DNA of 64,000 nucleotides from Tritrichomonas musculus (lineage: Eukaryota; Parabasalia; Tritrichomonadida; Tritrichomonadidae): NCBI GenBank assembly GCA_039105265.1, contig JAPFFF010000006.1, positions 4,836,001 to 4,900,000 on the forward strand, in the 5' to 3' direction. Positions 20,557 to 29,400 of this stretch are shown piece by piece. The notes below the pieces were generated by a model. The model had not been told where the DNA came from, did no database searches, and saw only the letters and a list, made by a program, of their open reading frames with translations. A program made the translations under genes and the position numbers. How positions within the stretch are numbered: the stretch's first letter is position 1; each line of letters begins with the position of its first letter.

Positions 20557-20598
20557 GAAATATAGCAATTGGGGTAAAAATATTTTTGTGCTTTGGAA

Positions 20599-21231
20599 AT
20601 GACTCTCCATAAGGCTAGAATTCTATCAAGTGAAAATGATGCTAGTGTTAAACAGGAGCAGAATGTGAATATTAAGATTGCTGCGAATAGACCTCCACCT
20701 GTACAACCAGTAGCTTATACTGAAGGGGATTATCCTCAAGTTCCACAGATGCAACCTCAAGTGCAACCTCAAATGGGATATACTGAAGGGGGATATCCTC
20801 AAAATGGCACCCAGAATGCAAATTTTACTACAGCCTCGACAACTGGTCCATATCCATCAGTTGCTCTAATAAACAATCCTCCTCTAGAACGTTCATTAGA
20901 ACTTGACGGTGAGGATTTGGATACCAAAAATAAATTCCTCGAGATATTGCTGAGTATCTATGAAACGAATCCATTGAGGATGAACAACTATCTTGTGTGC
21001 CATAGCAACACATTGATGGAGCTCATTAAAATACTCACTAAGGCTGACAAGGTTGAGTTGGTTATAAATGAGGACAGTGGGTGTACGGGCTGTGTTTCAA
21101 ATTCGAAGTACATGAAGATTGATAAGATATTGGTATCCAAAAATGGGGTATCCAATGAATTGAAATATGGATATAACCATGTATGGACCGAGCTCATAAG
21201 ACACTCGATATCACTCAAAATTTGTATTTAA
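20599..21231 (+). CDS. Polinton protein of unknown function, 210 aa
   Basis: It begins at the ATG at 20599, after the tract AATATTTTTGTG. The N-terminal 90 residues are Pro/Gln/Tyr-rich with repeats of YTEG(D/G)YPQ. The C-terminal 110 residues are folded (NKFLEILLSIYETNPL; DSGCTGC). Its position between the capsid gene and the packaging ATPase is where Polintons often carry the penton or another virion protein, but I see no diagnostic motif. Confidence 0.65.
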   Translation: MTLHKARILSSENDASVKQEQNVNIKIAANRPPPVQPVAYTEGDYPQVPQMQPQVQPQMGYTEGGYPQNGTQNANFTTASTTGPYPSVALINNPPLERSLELDGEDLDTKNKFLEILLSIYETNPLRMNNYLVCHSNTLMELIKILTKADKVELVINEDSGCTGCVSNSKYMKIDKILVSKNGVSNELKYGYNHVWTELIRHSISLKICI

Positions 21232-21241
21232 ATTTTCATAA

Positions 21242-21391
21242 ATGTCACTTGCAAGCGAGATCATCATGAATATATTATTAGGGTTGATACTAGCGACCAA
21301 CATAATTGAACTACTAATATTGGTATCGTTTACTGCAGAGGATGAACCACCTGAGTTGACCGATGAGCTGAGACGCACATTATACGCCTGA
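21242..21391 (+). CDS. Polinton small membrane protein, 49 aa
   Basis: A short frame starting MSLASEIIMNILLGLILATN with one hydrophobic helix (about residues 7-30) and a hydrophilic acidic C-terminal part (EDEPPELTDELRR). It lies 10 bp after the previous stop and 20 bp before the ATPase start, fitting the tight packing of this plus-strand run. A TTTAAATTTTCATAA tract precedes it. It may be a virion or membrane-associated peptide. Confidence 0.5.
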   Translation: MSLASEIIMNILLGLILATNIIELLILVSFTAEDEPPELTDELRRTLYA

Positions 21392-21411
21392 AAAGCTTTA
21401 TTTTTGATTAA

Positions 21412-22353
21412 ATGTTGTATTATAAACGCCTGCAGCCAACTCTTTTTGATTATACATCTATCGAATTATCAGACAGTTCCAGTGGAGAGCCAATAGATTT
21501 TGACACATTTGAGCAGGAACTGCGTTCTATGTTCCAGAAGCAGCAACCGGTTTCCAAGAGGTTTGATGTTGATGAAGCTATGAGTGAGGCCTATTCCAAA
21601 AATAGGGATAGAATCACGAATGCATCCATAAGACCAATCGCTAACGGAATATATGCTTGGTACAATACTTTGAACATACTGGTAGCTTCTCAAGGCAAAG
21701 GTAAGAGTCACACAGTTATTCGTGATATCATTCAAATGAGTAGACTCAAAAATAACCCATTTCATATGATAGTCTATGTGAGCAAAAATGGTATTATAAA
21801 TGATTCCACATTTGAATCTCAACGTGAACTCATCAACTTGCCCATTGAGGTTGTCGCTGATAGTAATGCTGAACGGTATTTGAAGGAACTCGATTTATGG
21901 AAAGAGTTGTATAACAAATATAGCTCAGTTGGGAAGATTATTGTCGATGAACAGAAGTTGCAGCAAATGTTTGAGTTCCTTCATATCAACAAACTTGGGA
22001 AACCCAATGTACCACTCAATACGATAATCCTTTGTGAGGATTTCATTAAGAGTAAGCTGTTGAAATCATCATACTTCACAAACTATATTACACAGTTGCG
22101 CCATAAGAATTCAATCGTTTACATCAATATCCAGTTCTTCAAAGGTGTGCCAACTGATTACAAAAATAATTGTACATCATTCTTCATATTCAATGGGTTC
22201 TCGCGACAGAAACTCAATTACATATATCAGCAGGTGAGCATACCTTGTGAATTCGAAGAGTTGTGGCAAAAATATAGAACCTTATCTGGACATGATTTCA
22301 TATTGGTGAACACTGTTGAACACGATATGCAAGTTATATATAGTAAGATTTAG
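21412..22353 (+). CDS. Polinton genome-packaging ATPase (FtsK/HerA, A32-like)
   Basis: A 313-aa P-loop ATPase that in this family drives DNA into the capsid. The Walker A motif is ASQGKGKS (residues 92-99). The Walker B-like strand is NTIILCEDF (around 205), followed by a conserved LRHKNSIVYINIQFF region (sensor-like strand). Its size fits poxvirus A32-like ATPases of Polintons and virophages. It closes the capsid gene run and overlaps the end of the convergent next gene by four bases. TTTATTTTTGATTAA precedes the ATG. Confidence 0.88.
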   Translation: MLYYKRLQPTLFDYTSIELSDSSSGEPIDFDTFEQELRSMFQKQQPVSKRFDVDEAMSEAYSKNRDRITNASIRPIANGIYAWYNTLNILVASQGKGKSHTVIRDIIQMSRLKNNPFHMIVYVSKNGIINDSTFESQRELINLPIEVVADSNAERYLKELDLWKELYNKYSSVGKIIVDEQKLQQMFEFLHINKLGKPNVPLNTIILCEDFIKSKLLKSSYFTNYITQLRHKNSIVYINIQFFKGVPTDYKNNCTSFFIFNGFSRQKLNYIYQQVSIPCEFEELWQKYRTLSGHDFILVNTVEHDMQVIYSKI

Positions 22354-22835
22354 ACAAAATCAATATCAGGGTCTGCTTCCAATACCAAATCTTGATGTTG
22401 ACCAATGAATACATCAGGTTCCACAATATTGTATTTTTCACGTAATTTACCAATGAGATCCTTGGTGTTTATATTGGTTTTCTCAATCGAATAGTTGTAA
22501 TACGGGCATTCCTTGAATTCATGTTTTTCGGTATTCCCATTTACGAAGAACTCATGCATGTTGATACTCAATTTACGTCTACTGTTGGATGTCAAATATA
22601 TGTTCTCAAGGTTCATCTCCTTGAGCTTATCTGGGTAGAATCTAATGGTTTCAGTATTAGTCTGTAGTGATACATATAGGACCCTCGCAAGGTAAAGCGA
22701 TTTCTTCAAACTGAATGGGAACTTGTCACATAATATTGCAAAATTACATTTTGAGAATTCATCAGGCTTTGATGATAGGGAAATCAATGTGTTGATGTAT
22801 TCGTAGACCTTGAAATGGGTTGTGGATGATTCCAT
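22350..22835 (-). CDS. Polinton protein of unknown function, 161 aa
   Basis: A mixed helical protein (MESSTTHFKVYEYINTLISL at the start) with an acidic C-terminus (EADPDIDFV). It is the last gene before the right terminus and convergent with the ATPase. GATTTTTTTATCACC precedes the ATG. I looked for an adenain-type protease pattern and did not find a convincing one. Confidence 0.65.
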   Translation of the reverse strand: MESSTTHFKVYEYINTLISLSSKPDEFSKCNFAILCDKFPFSLKKSLYLARVLYVSLQTNTETIRFYPDKLKEMNLENIYLTSNSRRKLSINMHEFFVNGNTEKHEFKECPYYNYSIEKTNINTKDLIGKLREKYNIVEPDVFIGQHQDLVLEADPDIDFV

Positions 22836-22925
22836 TTGGTGGTGATAAAAAAATCAATATTCAAATTTAAAAATAGGTTTATTTTTGGGGTCAATGCGAA
22901 TGCATAAATGCAAAAATAGTTAGGG

Positions 22926-23250
22926 GCCTTCAAAACTAGGGCAATAGTGGCAGTCATAAGTGAACATCTATATAACCCCATGATGCTGACCACTTATTCC
23001 TAGTTATGAGTATCAGTTAGGGTCAATTCAAAAATAGTTAGATGACCTTCTAAACTAGGGCAATAGTGGCGGTCATGAGTGATCATAAGTGAACATCAAT
23101 GTGGCCCTATGATGCTGACCACTTATTCCTAGTTATGAGTATCAGTTAGGGTTAATTCAAAAATAGTAAGATGACCTTCTAAATTAGGGCAGTGGTGTCG
23201 GTCATAAATGAATTTCTATTTGACCTTCGAACGGAACAACCATCACTACT
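22926..23250 (-). repeat. Polinton right terminal inverted repeat
   Basis: This is the inverted copy of 4634-4958, identical by eye over 325 bp and ending ATCACTACT. The match stops exactly at GAAGGC in both copies. Confidence 0.95.
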
Positions 23251-23256
23251 CACCTT
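23251..23256. repeat. Polinton target-site duplication, right copy
   Basis: CACCTT, identical to 4628-4633; split-LINE sequence resumes here. Confidence 0.9.
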
Positions 23257-26200
23257 CCCATTGATAATGACCACTCTCTCATTATCATCAAGATTATCTT
23301 TGTTATTATTGACAATTCTGTCATACTTATCAATGAGAATCGAAATTTTTCCAAGAAATACGTTAGAGCACCTTTTCCTGACTTTAAGAAGTTTGTCACC
23401 CCAGATCTTTGGTAGATGGATGATGTTTTTCTCTTGATCAGCACATTTGTCAATCCAAGAGGAAGCTTTATCAAAGAAAGAATGAAGATCATCAGGAGGA
23501 TCATTGTTAGATATACTGTGGGAATCATTTAAATAATTCTGAATAGAAGGAGAATCATCGGAATTAACAGGATCAATAGGATTCCTATGAAGACGATCTT
23601 CAGGCATACTTTCATTAACGATGAGATCGCCCCTCCTTCTTCTTTGTCTGATGCGATCTTCTTGAGCTCTTCTTCTAATTGTGGCTGTTAAATGATCTGG
23701 ATTATCAGAGTCATCAGGATGAGATGGTTCTCTTCTCTCATTCTCAGTGCTTTGTTTAAGCAGGTGACCTGCATTTATAACTTTTTCAATATCATCGTCA
23801 GCTTCTTTAATGGTTTCATCATCGTAATAAGGAACGAACCATTTGGGTACTAAGACAATATTCTTATCATATCTTCTACTACCCTCGACATTTGAAGCAG
23901 GATGAGAAGACTTCGAGTGCTGCTGGACCTATAAAGTGATTGCAACGCAAACATAAGCATGCATCATTAGTATTATATAAATCCTTACCAGAGAGCAACT
24001 TATTATCGGTTTTTGCATAAGAGATAATAGAAGCCCAAAGGAGCCCAAGCTCTCTTCTAAGATCATCAATATCACGATGTTTCAATTTAATATGATAGGC
24101 AAGAGAATTAGGATTGTTGACAACATAATTACTATTAGCATCAGGACATTTATAAATAATTCTATACTTAGGAATGTCATCCGGAAGATCTTCATCAATA
24201 ATCTTCCATCTAAGTTTCCTATTATATACATATTCAAGAGCTGCTTGTTCATTTGGCATAAATCATTTACCATGATTTAATTTCCAATGTGCATGAAGAG
24301 CCGCACATGAATTAAATGTGTCTTCACAATATTGACAGTAAAATTGTCCAACACCAAGCCATCTCAATAGAAAGTAATTCAGTGAAAGGACTTAGATCAA
24401 TATGTATTTCCTGTAACTTAAGAATTAATTCATTAAGTTGTGATTTACAATTTATAGATTTTAACTCATCTATTAACCATTGAAGTGAGCACGAATCGTT
24501 TGGACTAACATTTCGTCGATGTGGACTACTAGGATCATCACCATTACTATCGGAACAATTACCATCAGAGCCTGATAAAGAATCTAATTCATCATGACTA
24601 ACAACAGATGAATCAGAAGTCTCCGTATGTGAACTTGAATTTGGGACCTGAGTGGAAAGATTATTCGTCTGCTCAAGAGTTCTGTTAGCGAGCTGAACGA
24701 CAGCAGTTGAGAGAGAAGGTACCTCACCAAGAGTAGAAAGAGGTATTACCTTATCCTTCACTTCAACAACAAATTTAGGTATTTCCACAATTGAATTAAT
24801 AACTTTATCAGAAACATCGACATGATGATGTTCAACTCTAGCAGCAGAAGAAATCAACTGATTTTTGACATCACCAGCGTGACTCTGAACGGTAGCTTGT
24901 GTGCTTAAGTTATTTTGAATAACGTCAACTGAGTGGTTTTGGACCAGTGCTGTTGATGCAATTGCTTGATTATTAACATCAACAGCGTGACTCTGAACCT
25001 GGGCTTTAGATGTTGTACAAAAACTATCAACATCAACTCTATGGCTTTCAACAGATGCATTGGAGGAAAACAATGACTGAATGCAAAATTTATCGGAATG
25101 ATTAACATTGCAGAAAACTTTGGTCGTATTTGAAAAATTCTGTGACCAATTCGAGAGAAAGTTTGAAACATTTCGATTCATCAAAAGTTTATTAAAAACT
25201 TTATTTGATTGATTGTAAGAATTAATTTTGACATCGCTATTTAGATTAACATTATAATGATTATATTGGTAATAACAACGTAAATGCATATCATTAAAAA
25301 TGTTTGAAATGTGATTGACGAAATGATTCAGATCTTGGGGTTCATAGGTAATATCAAAACTGAAAGGTTCCTTGGGAATTGACTGAGAGTCAATGATATT
25401 AGAAGGAACAAAACGGTTATTGGCAGATTCTTCAGGAGTAGGGTAAATACAAGGAGCTGAACTATTAAGAATTGGTTGTCCAGAAGAGACAATAAGCTGA
25501 CCTCTAGGCACCAGGGCACCAATAACAGGACCATTATCTGGCTTGTAAAATAAAGGAGCAAACTTAAAGAGAACCGGGTCACATGTAACAATAATCCATT
25601 GTGGATTAGTAGAACCGTCGTTAGCGACGGGGTTGTAATGAACACCAGCAAGTAATAGAATTTCAATGCCAGTAGGTCTTATCGGAGAAGAATCGCTATT
25701 ATTCGAGATAAGATCAGAATCATGTTCATCTGCTGAATCTGAGAAGCCTGCAGAAGGGGAATGAGGACTGAGAAGATTCGATTGAGGCGAAGGAGAATTG
25801 GTAATTGTATTAGCGTTATTTGAAATATTCGATGTATGCGCAGAATCAACTAAGTCGTTAGTAGGTGAAGTATGATTTGCGGGAATAGATGAAGAGCACA
25901 TAGGCGGAGCGAAATTGCTAAAAGGCTGAGACCTTCTGCCCAAATTCAAAAGTGAGCATTTGTTAGTGCGTTTCCGGTGCGAAAGATCGTAATGGTCGTA
26001 TTCTACGCCTTCAGAAGGTTCGGAGTAAGGGGTAGAATCGACCAATTGAAGACCTCGCTGATCAAGATATAATTGCATATCTTGGAGATGAGAGCATTTT
26101 GGGTCAGGATGCGGACAATTACGATTATAATCACTAGAAATTGAGTTTTGATTAGGTAAATTTTGATTTGAGTTGAGGTTGTCAGAATAATTTTGATTAT

Positions 26201-26297
26201 TAAAATTTTTGTCAATAATATCTTCGTGTATGGTATCAATGGAATCAGCATAAGGAGCTGATTCCGAATATCTAGTTCTTGTTGGTAAAAACATCAT
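23257..26297 (-). pseudogene. LINE polyprotein remnant, 5' half (repeats and C2H2 fingers)
   Basis: Minus-strand frame segments match the N-terminal half of the intact LINE protein. Segment 24324-26297 holds the start (MMFLPTRTRYSESAPYADSID, similar to the intact MLFCTTKPRFSELALDADSID), the disordered region and a shortened, divergent version of the VDV repeat array (about 24770-25060). The zinc-finger part continues in another frame near 24260-24380 (WLGVGQFYCQYCEDTF). Segment 23879-24259 holds later fingers, and 23257-23607 holds the HLPKIWGDKL region. It is broken by several frame changes, independently of the Polinton insertion. Confidence 0.88.
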
Positions 26298-26319
26298 ATT
26301 TGCAATTCGAAAAAAAAAT

Positions 26320-26333
26320 CTCCTCCCGTGTGG
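26320..26333 (-). repeat. tRNA-Asn 3'-end target copy (site 2)
   Basis: CCACACGGGAGGAG on the minus strand, then A and T9 (26319-26310). It joins the 3' end of LINE copy 1 to the 5' end of the split LINE. Confidence 0.88.
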
Positions 26334-26339
26334 TAAATT

Positions 26340-26397
26340 CGTTTATTAATCATTAGAGTAAGTATAAAATACTAATAAACGAGAGTGATGATTCACT
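26340..26397 (-). other. LINE 3'-end RNA hairpins (copy 1)
   Basis: Two inverted repeats lie next to each other just before the 3' junction. GAGTGA-TGAT-TCACTC is at 26382-26397, and CGTTTATTA (26340-26348) pairs with TAATAAACG (26373-26381). The same sequence is in copy 2, and the split LINE keeps a longer form of the first hairpin (GTGAGTGA-TGAC-TCACTCAC near 1258-1277). It is a candidate recognition structure for the reverse transcriptase. Confidence 0.6.
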
Positions 26398-26440
26398 CAC
26401 AATAAAATAAAAGGGGCGGGCCCCAATAAAAAAAATCTGC

Positions 26441-29400
26441 CTAAAATTCAGAAGAGGAGTGTTGGACTCCCTCCTCTTCGGTAGCGGAGGCAGGGTCGGC
26501 ACCTTGAGTTTGGTTCCATAGTGGGGTGGTGCCTGGATTTTCCAGTACGTCAGTTTCATCATCAGTAGTGTCAAGCTCAGACGGGGGCCCCGACCTGTCA
26601 ACATCCGCACTTGCATCAATGAGTTCCCGCCATTCTTCGTCGTCCAGGATGTTGACAGAGTTGTACTCATCGTCTGCGGACTCCCCGTCGGTAACATTGG
26701 AGCTAGTATCATTGAGATCATTAGAATCATCGTCACCATCAGTATCAAGAACATTAACATTTTCAACATCGTTATCATAATCGTTACCATTATCGTTATC
26801 GTTATCGTTATCTTCATCTTCATTGTTGTCGTTAACCCTCTTCTTAATCTTAGTATCAATGTACAATATCATAGATTCCCGTAAAGCGGCTGCTACCATC
26901 CTCCCTGCAAGTTTGAGTGCGTCTTTGGTCGTGACTGTCACTTTCTTGAGTTCATTGATGGTGTCATCGGGTATTGCACCGAGGGAGGAGACAATGAACA
27001 CAAATAGCGACACATTGCAGTTCAACTGGTTTTTGCAATCATCGACAAGCTTCTGGTACTTGTTCAACTTCTCTCTGCGTCGTATGACTAAGGTGGATTC
27101 ATCATCATCGCCAGATAACATTCCGTATGGGATGGTGAATTCAGCTATCTTCAGCTGGTCACCGTCCCACCACCATACATCTGGTCTGAGAGAAGCAGAG
27201 TCACCAGTGATGTGTTCGTTGCTGCGTCCACGAACACTTTGGTTACAATGCACGATGACTCTCTTCTTTTCGGTAAGGTACTTGCAAAGTACCTTGACAA
27301 CTTCGTCGTGTCTCTTTGTGAATTTGTGTTTGCACCGCTTGCACCCGTTTAAGATGTGATTGAGAGTTTCAATCTGTCCACAACGAGTGCAACGGTTACT
27401 CATTTGAGGGTTTCTGTGAGCAGCAAGTGATGCTGTCATGAGCGTATTCGTACGTGCTTTGATAGCGAATCTGACAACAGAGTCCGCCATCAAAGCATTG
27501 GGCTTCATGAAGTAGTTGCTCAATGGTGAGTTTTTCAATGTCGTGAATGTATGTCCTCTCATCTTGTGCAGACAAAGATCTGAATAGTAACGGTCACTCA
27601 TGACTTTCATGATGTGTTTAACAACATTAGAGGTGTTAACATCATATGTGACATTACTATTCAGATCTTTGAGCGTAAACATATCATCTTTGAGTATCAG
27701 ACCCATGTTAGCGTCGTGCAAAGCTTTAACACATCGGGCTAAGATGTTCGACGTCCCGCGGTTACGCTTTGCATCTAACGCACCATTGTCTTTAACTTTC
27801 AGGTGCAAGAACGGTGAAGTCAAGTCGATGGTAGCATCCCTGAAGATGATCTCGGCTTCATCAGAAGCCTTGACCATATCACGGATGCTTTTATCGTTAG
27901 ACTCCATCAAGGCAATGTAGAGTCTGATAGTGAGAGCTTTCTGGCGATCTGTGAGTTTCTGTATGTAAAGACCGCCATCGTTTTTCGTCGTGTAGAACCA
28001 GGCGGTTGGAATACCAGCAGCACCGATCATTTTGGACAGCTTGCCCCGAATGAGTTCATCTAAGCGACTGAGGCAATTTGTCGGTGCTGTGTTCGCCATC
28101 AGTTCGTAGTCAATCTTGGGAATCACGAACCGTTTGATGGCGTCAACCGCTTGTGTGAACCGAAGAGCGCTGCTAGTAATTCGAATGACGTCCTTCGTCA
28201 TGTCTTCGATTCGCCGAAAAACGTGATGTTTACGCTGCGAAGATTTGCACGCGATTGGAAGTCCGAGATACGTTGTATTGTTCTGAATGCTGATGTTATC
28301 AATACGTCCTCCAGCAATGGTGAAGTTGTCGTTCAACACACTGCGAGAACCATTGTGAGCAATGTATGTGAAAGCGTGGCACTTCTTGCAGTTGATCTTC
28401 ATGTCGCCAGCATAACTGCAGAAGTGCTCCACGACCGAAAGCAAGTTCTTCATCCCGACTTCCGAGTCCGAGAACACAATGATGTCATCGGCGTAAGCTT
28501 GAACGGTTGTCGCTGAGTCCAACCAATGATAACCGTCCTCCTTGCAAGCGTTCAACCGCGCGAGGAGAGGTTCGATACAAATGTTGAATAACGTCGGACT
28601 CAGCGGACAACCTTGCTTGACGCCTTTGCGAAAACAGATAGAATTAGATCGTCTGTTGTTGCTGATGATCTTCGTCGAAGAGTCTCTGTACGAATTAATA
28701 ATCGTTTTAACAAAAGAAAGATCAAAGCCAATGTCTGTAAGATTCTTTTTAATAAGTTTATGTGGTACGGAACCAAATGCATCAGAAAAGTCGATCGTCG
28801 TGATGTAGAGTGACTTTTGGTTCCGTGCAGCATCGTGTATCATCTCATCAACCACAGTAGCATGCTCAGCCGCCCCAGCTGGAATACGCATGAATCCTTT
28901 CTGACTCGGTGATATGAACCTATGTTTTGAATTCAGCGTTTGAAGCGAGCGGCTGATGTGACACATCAGCATCCGATAAATCGTCGGAGTGATGGTGATA
29001 GGACGCCACGAATGGGCGTCGTCAGGGTCTCCTTTCTTAAACAACATGACGGTTTTGTTCATTTTCAACACCTCCGGAAAGAGACCCGTGTCAAGCATGC
29101 AACACAACACATTCTTGATGATCGTCGCCGTGACACTCCCGCCAACTTTCCACACACCATTTGAAATGCCGTCGCATCCGACGGCAGACAGATTGGATCT
29201 CGATCTGACCGCTTTGAGAATAGCTTCTTCGTTGAGGATGAGTGATTTGAGTTCATCAGAATTATTCGATGAAATTCTGCGCTGAAGAGTGTAAACACCA
29301 TCTGGGTCATCCCCGAGAGCAGCAGCATCGCTCCACGAGGACCCGTACACGTTCTCGAAATCTTCGACTGGGACGACACATTCCGGTGTGTCGTCGTTCA

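Larger units (their letters stand above)
4634..23250. mobile_element. Polinton/Maverick, looks whole
   Basis: An 18.6-kb self-synthesizing DNA element with 325-bp terminal inverted repeats (4634-4958 and 22926-23250) and a 6-bp target duplication. The termini begin 5'-AG, as is usual for the family. It carries the family hallmark set: protein-primed family B DNA polymerase, retroviral-type integrase, double-jelly-roll major capsid protein and FtsK/HerA-type packaging ATPase, plus about 12 further genes. I saw no obvious Ulp1/adenain-type protease gene. All main reading frames are long and open, and the two terminal repeats are identical by eye, so the insertion looks recent. It sits inside an older LINE. 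Confidence 0.95.
1208..26309 (-). mobile_element. Old tRNA-Asn-targeted LINE split by a Polinton
   Basis: This is a degenerate member of the same LINE family as the two intact copies at 26334-40611. Its 5' end lies at 26309, directly after target site 2 and its T-run. The start codon is at 26297 and the 3' UTR ends at 1208 with TTAATAAAC next to site 1. The Polinton (4634-23250) interrupts it between the zinc-finger half and the reverse-transcriptase half. Without the Polinton the element is about 6.5 kb. The coding region is broken into at least six frame segments, and at protein level it is clearly diverged from the intact copies, so it is older than they are. Confidence 0.85.

Noticed and set aside
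26320-26333. Further tRNA genes at the four target copies
   Set aside because: Only the last 14 nt of the tRNA are present at 1194, 26320, 33497 and 40621; there is no D arm, anticodon arm or box B.
26353-26859. 168-codon frame at the 3' end of each LINE (also 33530-34036)
   Set aside because: It overlaps the acidic tail of the LINE protein in another frame. Its Met/Ile/Thr-rich composition comes from reading Asp/Asn codons out of frame.
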